Assembly: GCF_003231285.1 (NCBI RefSeq)
Contig: NZ_QKNS01000001.1
Coordinates: 1-64,000 of the forward strand
Length of the DNA stretch: 64,000 nt
Source of the DNA: Hymenobacter sediminis
Lineage (GTDB): Bacteria; Bacteroidota; Bacteroidia; Cytophagales; Hymenobacteraceae
Direction: 5' to 3'
In this document: piece after piece, positions 51,862-60,172 of the stretch
How positions within the stretch are numbered: position 1 is the first letter of the stretch
How the letters are laid out: each line of letters opens with the position of its first letter
The notes under the pieces: generated by a model
Seen by the model: the letters and a program-made list of their open reading frames with translations, nothing else
Database searches by the model: none
What the model was told of the DNA's origin: nothing
Position numbers and translations under genes: made by a program

Positions 51862-52026
51862 AGTACGAACAGTGTAAGAGCGTAAGATTGTAAATATAAG
51901 AATGTGTTACGTGTACGCAAAGTCATTACTCCGGTTTACACTTGAACAGTGACACATTACAGACACATTCGTTACAGTTACAAGTGTTACACGTTACATA
52001 CAAAACAGATATTGCCTGATGTTACA
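51565..52026. repeat. Cluster of GTTACA/TGTAAC motifs
   Basis: Nine exact hexamers (starts at 51565, 51593, 51617, 51628, 51971, 51977, 51986, 51993 and 52021) occur in 460 bases, where about 0.2 would be expected by chance. Near matches (ATTACA, TTTACA, GTGTAA) continue from 51460 to 52140. The densest part, 51971-51998, has four copies spaced 6-9 bases apart. Confidence 0.8.
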
Positions 52027-52198
52027 ATACACTTCATTACACATTGGTATAACGAAGTGTGTAAAGCACCTTGTACACACTTATCGTAGTAGCTTTCCAG
52101 CACAAGTGTCATCGCCCATAACCTCACAGTATTTTACATGCTAGCTGCAGGCATCCATTACCCTTGGCTAGTACGGTTCCAGAAGAACTTATCGGTCG
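51862..52198. other. AT-rich regulatory interval
   Basis: A gene-free stretch of 337 bases upstream of the HTH gene and downstream of the glycerophosphodiesterase gene. It holds the densest part of the GTTACA array and is A/T-rich. No DnaA box (TTATCCACA) is seen. Confidence 0.6.
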
Positions 52199-53026
52199 TT
52201 ACAGCACCCGTAGAGAGGCGAGCCGGTCTGGATAATCGGTAGTAATACCTTGGGGTCGGAAGGCTAGAATCCGGCTCAAGTCGGCGGTATCGTTCACCGT
52301 CCAGGGAACAAATGAGATGCCTGCTGCTCGTAGCCCGGCAACCACATCGGGCGTCAACAAACGGAAGTATGGACCATATACCTGGGGTAGGAAACCAAGC
52401 TCCGCCAGATGTGTGGCCAGTGATATTTCATCTTCTACTAAGAGGCACAGAGGTAAGGTGGGAGCAACCTGCCGGGCAACCTGGAGCACTCGCTTGTCGA
52501 AGCAAAGCAGAGTAGTTCGGGGCATGATTTGCAGGGCCTGCAACTCGTCGAGTACCAAGCTCAGAAACCGGGTAGGCTCAGGGTGGAATACATGGTCGCC
52601 GTCTGGAGTACTCTTTAACTCTATGCTAAACCGCACGGGTTTCCGACCTATGATCTGGGCTTGAGCATCGAGGGTTTGGACTACCTCACGCAGCAGCGGT
52701 TTGTAGGCAGGTTCAAGTGCCTGATGGGGGTAGTGTGGGTGCGGCGTGGTGCCGCAGTCGTACTGCCGGATAAGTGAGTAAGGCAGCTTATATAGGTTGT
52801 GCAACGCTTGCTCTGCTGGCACAATGGGTTCGCCGGATGGAGTGCGACAAATAGCCGCCGACATCCACGGCTCGTGGGAAACAACAACCTGGCTATCGGC
52901 GGATATTACTACGTCTAGCTCTATTACATCAACTCCTAAAGTCAAGGCGTGCACAAAGGCCGGCAACGTGTTTTCAGGGCGAAGTCCCCGGCAGCCCCGG
53001 TGCCCATGTATCTCAGGAAATAGCAT
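52199..53026 (-). CDS. Glycerophosphodiester phosphodiesterase
   Basis: A 275-residue GDPD-family TIM barrel: EIHGHRGCRGLRPENTLPAF (catalytic HRG and ENT), DVIELDVVISADSQVVVSHEP, RFSIELKST, and closing ISFVPWTVNDTADLSRIL and GITTDYPDRL. It cleaves glycerophosphodiesters to glycerol-3-phosphate and an alcohol. Without a signal peptide it is probably cytoplasmic. The start at 53026 (MLFPEIHGH) is chosen over 53104. Confidence 0.92.
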   Translation of the reverse strand: MLFPEIHGHRGCRGLRPENTLPAFVHALTLGVDVIELDVVISADSQVVVSHEPWMSAAICRTPSGEPIVPAEQALHNLYKLPYSLIRQYDCGTTPHPHYPHQALEPAYKPLLREVVQTLDAQAQIIGRKPVRFSIELKSTPDGDHVFHPEPTRFLSLVLDELQALQIMPRTTLLCFDKRVLQVARQVAPTLPLCLLVEDEISLATHLAELGFLPQVYGPYFRLLTPDVVAGLRAAGISFVPWTVNDTADLSRILAFRPQGITTDYPDRLASLRVL

Positions 53027-53183
53027 AAACAGATTTGTGTGGTGAACGGCTAGCGAACAGTGAGCAAAGCCGAAGGCGGGCCTGAAGCCCCTACCCCATA
53101 CCAACTACGCAAGGCCACTCAGGAGCCGACAAAATCTGTTCTATTTTTACTTCCGTACCGATTCTCTTCGCCTTTACCCTACT

Positions 53184-53804
53184 ATGAAAAAAGTACTCTT
53201 AACTCTTCTTATTGGCTTGGCTCTCGGGGGCTACCTCTATTATCGTCAGCTTTCCACAGGCCCCGAGTACTCCTTGATGCAGGCGGCCAAGGCTGTGCAC
53301 GACCACGACCCAGCTGCCTTTGAGCGCTACGTAGATGTGAGCAGCGTCACGAATAGCCTCGTTGATGACGTAACGGAACAGAGCTCAATGCTGGGCATGC
53401 TCAACCCTGGAGGCTTTGCTATGAAGGGCGCTTTACGCTTGCTGAAACCCCAGATAGCCAAGGCAGCTCGGCAAGAGGTGCAGCGCTACGTAGAGACCGG
53501 CTCGGTAGAGGCTGCCGTAGCGGATGCTTCTAAGCAGGTGGTCAACGTTTCGTTGCTGGGGTTAGCCGGAAAAGTAGTTAGCAAGGATAGCCAGTTTAAA
53601 GGCATCAAATACACTAAAGAGGAAGGCGAGCAAGCCTTGGTTGGGCTGGAGTTTACCCAACCTCGCTACGATACTACCCTCGTGCTGGAAGTAAAGATGC
53701 TCAACAAGGGTGACTACTGGCAGGCCACAGAAATCACCAACACAACCGATATCCTGAAGCACGTAACCCGCATGGAGAAGCAGCACTTGCTAGGCGGGCA
53801 ATAA
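53184..53804 (+). CDS. DUF2939 domain protein
   Basis: A 206-residue protein with an N-terminal membrane anchor or signal (VLLTLLIGLALGGYLYYRQL), then the DUF2939 core: GPEYSLMQAAKAVHDHDPAAFERYVDVSSVTNSLVDDV, and a later TLVLEVKMLNKGDYWQATEI. Predicted periplasmic. Function unknown. Confidence 0.82.
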   Translation: MKKVLLTLLIGLALGGYLYYRQLSTGPEYSLMQAAKAVHDHDPAAFERYVDVSSVTNSLVDDVTEQSSMLGMLNPGGFAMKGALRLLKPQIAKAARQEVQRYVETGSVEAAVADASKQVVNVSLLGLAGKVVSKDSQFKGIKYTKEEGEQALVGLEFTQPRYDTTLVLEVKMLNKGDYWQATEITNTTDILKHVTRMEKQHLLGGQ

Positions 53805-53815
53805 GCCTGAATATC

Positions 53816-53870
53816 CGCACAAGAAAAAGCCCCGATGCTCACGGCGAGCATCGAGGCTTTTTCTTGTGCG
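53816..53870. terminator. Bidirectional terminator
   Basis: Nearly perfect stem cgcacaagaaaaagcc..cgatgctc and its complement around a 4-5 base loop between converging genes ending at 53804 and 53883. Confidence 0.9.
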
Positions 53871-53882
53871 AACAGGTAGTAA

Positions 53883-54158
53883 CTACCTGTCTTTACCGAA
53901 GAGCAGGAAGGCAAGGGAGCCAAGGAAGGGGAAGAAGAAAATGATCAGACCCCAGATAAGTTTCTTGCCCAACGACCAAGGCTGCTGAAACAAACGGTAC
54001 AGAGCATATACCGCCAGAATTAAGTGGATAACACCAGCCGTGGTAAGCGAACCATCAGCATTGCGGGTACGGCCGCAGCTGCTTAATGCAAAAGAGATGA
54101 GAAGCGCTAGGACGCCAGTTACAGAGAGTTGGCGGAAAGGAGCAACAAGCTTATTCAT
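53883..54158 (-). CDS. PLDc_N domain lipoprotein
   Basis: A 91-residue protein: a signal with lipobox (LLISFALSSCGRTRN, Cys near 27), then a PLDc_N-type pair of hydrophobic helices (VIHLILAVYALYRLFQQ and KKLIWGLIIFFFPFLGSLAFLLFGKDR). PLDc_N domains occur in cardiolipin-synthase-like proteins and small membrane proteins. Start corrected from 54251 to 54158. Confidence 0.75.
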   Translation of the reverse strand: MNKLVAPFRQLSVTGVLALLISFALSSCGRTRNADGSLTTAGVIHLILAVYALYRLFQQPWSLGKKLIWGLIIFFFPFLGSLAFLLFGKDR

Positions 54159-54270
54159 GGTGCAGGGAAGTGTGTAGAATGGTGGAGAGTATGCCGTTCT
54201 GTACGCACACTGCCTGAAATGGATATTATCTGCAACCATGAATACATTCAACTACCTGTATATCAATTCA

Positions 54271-54900
54271 TTAATTGATAAAATCACGGATTCTCTCCCA
54301 GAAAAGCGGGCCTATTTTTGGTATCAGTATGATAGTCAACACGATACCGTATAGGGCGCCGTAGAAGTGGGCATCATGGTTGATATTATCACCCCGGCGC
54401 CGGCCCATGTAGTAGGAGTACGCCAGGTAAAGGAACCCGAAGATGAAGCCGGGAATAGGAATGGGAATTGGGAAGATGCGGATACCGGCGGTAGGGTTAA
54501 ACAGAATAGCCGAAAAGACTACGGACGCTACCCCACCCGAGGCCCCAAGGCTCCGGTAGTCGGGGTCGTCGCGGTGCCGCAGGTAGGTAGGAATATCAGA
54601 CAGAATGATGCCGCCCAGGTACAATAGCAGGAAGTAGAGCAGCCCTGCGGTAGGTCCGAAGACCGCAAAGAAGACAGTTTCAACAATGCGGCTGAAGGAG
54701 TAAAACGCCAGCATGTTGAAAAGCAGGTGCCCAAAGTCGGCGTGCAGAAACCCGGAGGTAATGAAGCGGTAGTAGTCGTGGTTACGCTTGACCCGGTAGG
54801 GAGATAGAATCCAGCTGTCGAGCAGCGCTTCATTAGACCATGCGTAGAGGGAGATGCCCACCGTAAGCACGGTCAGCACCAGGGTAGGAGAAATTTCCAT
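54271..54900 (-). CDS. Rhomboid family intramembrane serine protease
   Basis: A 209-residue protein with six membrane helices. The catalytic Ser sits in SLGASGGVASVV and the catalytic His in NHDAHFYGALYG; HADFGHLLFNMLAFYSF is the conserved helix 2. It cleaves membrane proteins within the bilayer. It lies 32 bases after the polyprenyl-synthetase gene on the same strand. Confidence 0.92.
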   Translation of the reverse strand: MEISPTLVLTVLTVGISLYAWSNEALLDSWILSPYRVKRNHDYYRFITSGFLHADFGHLLFNMLAFYSFSRIVETVFFAVFGPTAGLLYFLLLYLGGIILSDIPTYLRHRDDPDYRSLGASGGVASVVFSAILFNPTAGIRIFPIPIPIPGFIFGFLYLAYSYYMGRRRGDNINHDAHFYGALYGIVLTIILIPKIGPLFWERIRDFIN

Positions 54901-54932
54901 GAGCCTGAAAAAAATCAAGAAGAAGAGAAAGG

Positions 54933-55904
54933 CTACTGCTCGCGTTCCATGAGCTGAAGTGCGAGCTGACGCAGCGGTTTTTTACGCATTTCGGGGGCCT
55001 CTACGCGTTCCAAATGCTGCAAGGCATCTAGGAAATAGTCGTTGATGAGTGCTTCCGTCTGAGGACGTATTTCGAGCTCGTCGTATATGGTTCGCACGGC
55101 TTGCACCTTGGCATCGGCATCAATGACGGGTTGGCCGATGTGTTGAGCCAACGTGGTGCGCTGTGCTTCGCTGGCCTGGGCTTGGGCCGTGAGCAGGAGG
55201 TAGGTCTTTTTGTCGCTGAGAATGTCGCCGCCCACGCGCTTGCCGAAGGTGGCCGCGTCGCCGTACACATCCAGCAGGTCGTCGCGCAACTGAAAGGCTA
55301 CCCCAATGCCTACACCAAACTGCCGCAGGTGGTCAGCATCTGCGCGCGAAGCACCGCCGAGCAGGGCTCCTAATTCGAGCGCAAAGCCCAGTAGCACGGC
55401 CGTCTTCAGCCGAATCATATCGAGGTACTGGTCGATGCTGACCTCGGTTTCTGTCTCGAAGTTCATGTCCCACTGCTGCCCCTCACAGACTTCAGCTGCG
55501 GTTTGGGAGAAGCGGCGCAGCACGTGGGGTAGCAACTCGGCGGGTACATCGAGGAACAGCTCATAGGCCCGTACCAGCATCACGTCGCCGCTCAGGATGG
55601 CTACATTGGGGTTCCACTTTTCGTGCACGGTGGCCTGGCCGCGGCGCAGGGGAGCCTGGTCCATTAGGTCGTCGTGGAGCAGGGTGAAGTTGTGGAATAC
55701 CTCGGTGGCCAGGGCCGGCTTCAGGGCGGGCTCCAGCTCATCGGTGAAAACGTAGGCGCCTAGCAAAGTCAGGAGGGGCCGAATCCGCTTGCCACCGAGG
55801 GCCATGATGTAACGAATGGGCTCGTAGAGGGCCACTGGTTCTTCGCCATAACGAAGCTGAGCGAGGCCGGTATTGATGCGGTCAGTGAGTTGGGACAGAT
55901 CCAC
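54933..55904 (-). CDS. Polyprenyl diphosphate synthetase
   Basis: A 323-residue trans-prenyltransferase with both Asp-rich motifs: LLHDDLMDQAPLRRG (first) and QLRDDLLDVYGD (second), plus GGKRIRPLLTLL. It makes a prenyl diphosphate for quinones or other isoprenoids; chain length cannot be read reliably. The start is a GTG at 55904 (VDLSQLTDRINTG); the open frame continues to 56042 with a His/Ser/Pro-rich stretch unlike the family. Confidence 0.88.
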   Translation of the reverse strand: MDLSQLTDRINTGLAQLRYGEEPVALYEPIRYIMALGGKRIRPLLTLLGAYVFTDELEPALKPALATEVFHNFTLLHDDLMDQAPLRRGQATVHEKWNPNVAILSGDVMLVRAYELFLDVPAELLPHVLRRFSQTAAEVCEGQQWDMNFETETEVSIDQYLDMIRLKTAVLLGFALELGALLGGASRADADHLRQFGVGIGVAFQLRDDLLDVYGDAATFGKRVGGDILSDKKTYLLLTAQAQASEAQRTTLAQHIGQPVIDADAKVQAVRTIYDELEIRPQTEALINDYFLDALQHLERVEAPEMRKKPLRQLALQLMEREQ

Positions 55905-56008
55905 GGAATGAGGTGAAAGTTCAGAAGGGAAAGGTACGGAAGAGTACGGGAGCAGGTGATGGGTAGGAAGGTGATGATGTGAGCAGATAACAGGGGCGCA
56001 GGGGCAAG

Positions 56009-56540
56009 TTGTTATCTTCAGCAACCAGCCTACCTCCGGCATCCGTCATAAGACTTGCGCACTCCTATGTTGTTCTATGCTGTATGCTTCTGCCGGCCGC
56101 AGCAGTTGCCCAGAACTCCTACAACTGGTGGGCCTCCCGGCCGCCGGCACCCGTCACCGCCCCGCCACGCCCGGCCCGCACACCTTCCGTTTCCGTGCCC
56201 GCCCCAATAGCCTCCGACTCACTTCTGCTAACCAGTGGCGGCTACCTCTACGTGGAGCAGGTACCGATATTTCCGGGCGACCAAGAAGCTCTTCTAAAGG
56301 TCATCCGGAAAACGCTGAAGCGCCCATCTGGCCCCCGGCAGCACGGCCGGGTACTAGTATCTGGTCGTGCAGACCTCAGGTGCAGTAACGGACGTGCAAG
56401 TAGCACCAGGGCACGGTATCAATGCCGCCTACGGTGCGGCCGCCGTCGAGTGCATCCGTCGCCTACCCCGGTTTGAACCCGGAAAGCGCAACGGCAAAAC
56501 CATTGATACTGCCCTAACGCTGCCAGTCGTATTTCCCTGA
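56009..56540 (+). pseudogene. TonB C-terminal domain protein, frameshifted
   Basis: The frame encodes a signal-like segment (YVVLCCMLLPAAAVAQNSYNWW), a Pro/Ala-rich linker, then SGGYLYVEQVPIFPGDQEALLKVIRKTL and GRVLVS, the entry into a TonB C-terminal domain. After about 56360 the reading frame loses resemblance. The +1 frame instead gives VVQTSGAVTDVQVA, then INAAYGAAAVECIRRLPRFE, PGKRNGKTIDTAL and TLPVVFP with a stop at 56538-56540, a normal TonB end. So the gene is broken by a one-base insertion or two-base loss near 56355-56365. The natural start is also unclear (ATA aligns where an ATG would fit before RLAHSYV). Either a pseudogene or a sequencing error. Confidence 0.7.
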
Positions 56541-56574
56541 GTTGGCCGACCAACCCAGGCACGATATACCTTAG

Positions 56575-56616
56575 CAAAAAGCCCCTGCTCTCACATCGGA
56601 CAGCAGGGGCATTTTC
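56575..56616 (+). terminator. Terminator of the TonB-like gene
   Basis: Perfect arms gcccctgct/agcaggggc with a 12-base loop and an A/T-rich flank. It lies shortly after the restored TonB stop at 56540. Confidence 0.7.
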
Positions 56617-56689
56617 ATATATCAGAAGGCAGCTCATTGATCAGGACGAAGGACTTTACGCCTTGCCATAATACGGCTGGTTGGTGGGC

Positions 56690-59230
56690 TTACCGGCGGC
56701 GCTTGCTCTCGCCTCCGGGGCGGCCACCTTTGCCGCTTTTGCTACCCCCGCCGCTCCGCTCGGGGCGGTAACCGCGGCGGCTTTCGCGGTGGGCGTCGCG
56801 CTCCTCCCGCTCCCGGTTTTTCACCGAGTCGGGACGGTTGTCCACCAGCTCGAAGTCGATGGTGCGGTCCAGCAGGTTGGCCGATTTTACCACTACCTGC
56901 ATCTCATCGCCGAACTGGATGATGCGCTTGCTGCGCTGCCCTACCAGGCGGTAGTTGTCCTTATCCAGTTCGAAGAAGTCGCCGGGAATGTCGGCTACGC
57001 GCACCATGCCTTCGCACTTGTTCTCCTCGATTTCTACGTAGAGCCCCCACTCTGTCAGGCCCGACACCACGCCCGTGAACGTGTCGCCGATGCGGTCCTG
57101 CAGGAACTCCACCTGCTTGTATTTGATGCTGGCGCGCTCGGCATTGGCGGCCAGCTTTTCGCGCTCCGAGGAGTGCTTGCACTCTTCCTCAATAGGCTCT
57201 ACCTCCACGTTCTTGCCGCCCTCCAGGTAGTGTTCCAGCAGACGGTGGGCCATCATATCGGGGTAGCGACGGATGGGCGAGGTGAAGTGCGAATAGTGGT
57301 CGAAGGCGAGGCCGAAGTGCCCGCGCGGATCGGTGGTGTAGGTAGCCTTGGCCATGGTCCGGATGGCTAGCGTCTGGATGACGTTTTGCTCCGGCCGACC
57401 CACTACCTCACTGCTCAAATCGTTTAGCTCCGAGCTCAGCTTCTTCGGGTTCGAGAGGTCGAGCTGGTGGCCAAACTTCTGGGCGAAGAGGGCGAAGTTC
57501 TGCAGGCGCTCCTCGTCGGGAGCGTCGTGCACGCGGTACACCATCGTGAAGCGGGGCTTCCGATTCTTGAGCTTGAACACGAACTCGGCCACCTTGCGGT
57601 TAGCCAGTAGCATGAACTCCTCAATCATCTTGTGGGCATCCTTGCGCTCCTTCACATACACGTACAGCGGCTTGCCTTGCTCGTCCAGCTTGAACTTCAC
57701 CTCCTGGGTTTCGAAGCTGATGGCGCCCTGCTTGAAGCGGGCCGCGCAGAGCTTCTTGGCGATGTCGTTCATCAGCACGATTTCCTGGGCATAGTCACCT
57801 TCGCCGGATTCAATGCGCTCCTGAGCTTCTTCGTAAGCAAAGCGGCGGTCGGAGTGGATGATGGTTTTGCCAAACCAGGAGTTGTAGAGCTTACCCTTCT
57901 CATCAAGCTCAAACACGGCCGAGAAAGTCAGCTTGTCCTCGTGAGGGCGTAGGGAGCAGAGGCCGTTGCTGAGGCGCTCGGGCAGCATGGGAATCACGCG
58001 GTCCACGAGGTAGACGGAGGTAGCACGGTAGCGGGCCTCTTTTTCCAGGGCCATGCCGGGGCGCACATAGTGCGTTACATCGGCAATGTGTACCCCAATT
58101 TCCCAGTGCCCGTTTTCGAGCTGCTGGATAGAAAGAGCATCATCGAAGTCCTTGGCGTCGGCGGGGTCGATGGTGAAGGTGGTGATGTTGCGGAAGTCGC
58201 GGCGACGCTCAATCTCGCTTTGCGGAATCTCCATCGGAATGCTTTCCGACTCCTCCTCTACCTCAGCGGGGAACTCAAACGGCAGCCCGAACTCGGCCAT
58301 GATGGCGTTGATTTCGGCCTCGTTTTCGCCGGCTTTCCCGAAGCTGCGCACCACTTCACCCACGGGCAAATGGCCGGCATCATTCTCCGGAAACTCGTTG
58401 ATGCGCACCAGTACTTTCTCGCCGTGGTTGGCACCGTTCAGCTTCTCGTAAGGCACAAACACATCGAAGTAGACCTTGCGGTTGTCGGGCTTCACAAAGC
58501 CGATGCCGCCCTGCATGTGCAGGCGCCCTACCAACTCCGGACGCACCCGGTTCACTACCTCTACCACGTCGCCGACGGGGCGACCGTCGCGGGAGCCGCG
58601 CAGGCGCAGGCGCACTGTGTCGCCGTGCATGGCAAACTTCAGCCGGTCGGTAAAGACGCGCACGTCCTGCTCGCTTTCCTCCGAGATGACGAAGGCGTAC
58701 TTATCGGTAGCCAGTGCTACGGTGCCCGTAATAGTTTCGCCACCGCTCTGCTCGTGCCGGCCCCGGCGGGGCGTGGTCGGGTCATCGGCATTAGGGAAGT
58801 CGAAGCCCGCTTCCCGCCGACGGTGCACCACAGGGTCCTGACCAAACTCTGTTTCTACCGGCCGGCCACCACCACGGTTCATGCCTGCGAAGGGCTCCCG
58901 CTCATTGCGGCGCGTTTTGCGACCCCCAGCAGGTTCGGTGACGGCCTGGGCAGCGGCGGCATCCGTCAGGCGGTAATCGTCGTTCTGGAGCAGGGTAAGC
59001 AGGCCCGTTTTCTTGAGGCTTTTCAAGTGTTCGAAAACGTCTTCGCGCTGCTCCTTGGTCGTCACACCAAGGCGACGGGAAAGCTGGCGGTAGGAGAAGA
59101 CTTTGCCTGGGTTGTCGCGGAAGATGCGAAACACAAGGTCTTTGGAAATGGGGGCCGCGGCGGCATTAGTGCCACGGGCTGCCTTCGCGCGAGGGGCGCG
59201 GGGGGCGGCGGATTCGTCTTTTTCTTTCAT
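56690..59230 (-). CDS. rnr: Ribonuclease R
   Basis: An 846-residue 3'-5' exoribonuclease. N-terminal winged helix (FRIFRDNPGKVFSYRQLSRRLGVTTKEQ), cold-shock domains (VALATDKYAFVISEES), RNB catalytic domain with TIDPADAKDFDDALS and IRRYPDMMAHRLLEHYL, S1 domain (GDTFTGVVSGLTEWGLYVEIEE) and a basic Arg/Gly/Ser-rich tail. It degrades structured RNA. The start at 59230 (MKEKDESAA) is chosen; the open frame to 59431 adds 67 unlikely residues. Confidence 0.95.
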   Translation of the reverse strand: MKEKDESAAPRAPRAKAARGTNAAAAPISKDLVFRIFRDNPGKVFSYRQLSRRLGVTTKEQREDVFEHLKSLKKTGLLTLLQNDDYRLTDAAAAQAVTEPAGGRKTRRNEREPFAGMNRGGGRPVETEFGQDPVVHRRREAGFDFPNADDPTTPRRGRHEQSGGETITGTVALATDKYAFVISEESEQDVRVFTDRLKFAMHGDTVRLRLRGSRDGRPVGDVVEVVNRVRPELVGRLHMQGGIGFVKPDNRKVYFDVFVPYEKLNGANHGEKVLVRINEFPENDAGHLPVGEVVRSFGKAGENEAEINAIMAEFGLPFEFPAEVEEESESIPMEIPQSEIERRRDFRNITTFTIDPADAKDFDDALSIQQLENGHWEIGVHIADVTHYVRPGMALEKEARYRATSVYLVDRVIPMLPERLSNGLCSLRPHEDKLTFSAVFELDEKGKLYNSWFGKTIIHSDRRFAYEEAQERIESGEGDYAQEIVLMNDIAKKLCAARFKQGAISFETQEVKFKLDEQGKPLYVYVKERKDAHKMIEEFMLLANRKVAEFVFKLKNRKPRFTMVYRVHDAPDEERLQNFALFAQKFGHQLDLSNPKKLSSELNDLSSEVVGRPEQNVIQTLAIRTMAKATYTTDPRGHFGLAFDHYSHFTSPIRRYPDMMAHRLLEHYLEGGKNVEVEPIEEECKHSSEREKLAANAERASIKYKQVEFLQDRIGDTFTGVVSGLTEWGLYVEIEENKCEGMVRVADIPGDFFELDKDNYRLVGQRSKRIIQFGDEMQVVVKSANLLDRTIDFELVDNRPDSVKNREREERDAHRESRRGYRPERSGGGSKSGKGGRPGGESKRRR

Positions 59231-59402
59231 GTAGAAAAGGGGCCGCCAGTGGTTGTCTTTTTCGCAGGCGGCGGGGTTGAATGAGGGAGAAACTAGTAGT
59301 ACTACGCGGTTTCTCAGGTAAAGTAATCCAGCCCGGAGCCGGGCTTCAGAAAGATGATACGGAATATATCGGGAAATAACTATTTCTAGTCGAAAAAGGA
59401 GG

Positions 59403-60149
59403 TTACGCTTGGGTTGCGTCGGCCAGGGCACTCAGCACCGTACGGCCAAAACCGGCTACGTCCCATTCCTTAAGGTCGGACACTTGTCCGTCGCCTACCT
59501 CCACAATGATTGGATATCCAGCTGCGGTAAAGGCTACATCCAAACTACAGAACAAACGTGAGCGGAGCTGAAAAAGTGCCGGCTGTAACTGATTAGGCAG
59601 CGAGGTTCCTTCGGCGCCATACGCGGTACCAGCTACCACGAAATAACGACGTTCGGAGGCGGGCTGAAGCTTGATGTACTGCCGCACGAACAGCAACTCG
59701 TCGCTCGGTACCCCGTGTTTACGCAGCAGCTCCTGACACTCCATCGCCGAAGCTACCTCCGAGTCGGGGCCGAACGATTTCACGAGTCCCTTCACAAAAT
59801 AGCGCTGGCCTGCAGAGAAGTCGGGCGGGCTGCCAGCAGGTTGAAACGTGCTGGCAAAAGTGAATTCCTGAATGGCCTCGTACCAGCCGGAAGCCAAGTG
59901 TGATGATAGATAAGCCCCGCGGCTAACCAGCAATGGTGATACCTGCTCCAGTAGCTTATACTCTGACTCCGCCAGCATCCAGCCCCGATACAAAGCTGGG
60001 GCGCCCGGAGCTTGGGTCCAGACCCGAATGGTTTCTATATCGAACAGCCCAACGGCAAAGCCAGCTGCCGCGGCCCAGCTATACTCAGGCTCCCAGAGAG
60101 GGTCAATTGTTCGAGGTTCGTAGGGCAGGGAGGGGTAGAGAAGGTGCAT
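59403..60149 (-). CDS. ATP-grasp domain protein
   Basis: A 248-residue protein resembling the DUF4343/ATP-grasp group: FVKGLVKSFGPDSEVAS (ATP-loop-like), VRQYIKLQPASERRYFVVAGTA, and CSLDVAFTAAGYPIIVEVGDGQVSDLKEW, where the late E and D/N positions fit metal binding. ATP-grasp enzymes form carboxylate-amine or related bonds with ATP; the substrate here is unknown. It lies 23 bases from the fused ABC gene on the same strand. Confidence 0.7.
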   Translation of the reverse strand: MHLLYPSLPYEPRTIDPLWEPEYSWAAAAGFAVGLFDIETIRVWTQAPGAPALYRGWMLAESEYKLLEQVSPLLVSRGAYLSSHLASGWYEAIQEFTFASTFQPAGSPPDFSAGQRYFVKGLVKSFGPDSEVASAMECQELLRKHGVPSDELLFVRQYIKLQPASERRYFVVAGTAYGAEGTSLPNQLQPALFQLRSRLFCSLDVAFTAAGYPIIVEVGDGQVSDLKEWDVAGFGRTVLSALADATQA

Positions 60150-60172
60150 GCTTAAAGATGCACACTTCCCTC

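Noticed and set aside
51460..52198. Replication origin at the GTTACA array
   Set aside because: No DnaA-box cluster and no dnaA, dnaN, gidA or rpmH are visible; recF alone is not enough. The parS-like site suggests proximity at most.
58070..59284. 404-codon open frame antisense to rnr
   Set aside because: It mirrors the strongly conserved rnr coding frame; a GC-rich codon pattern explains the long antisense frame. Similar antisense frames over recJ (33960-34760) and glmS (21672-22475) were dropped for the same reason.
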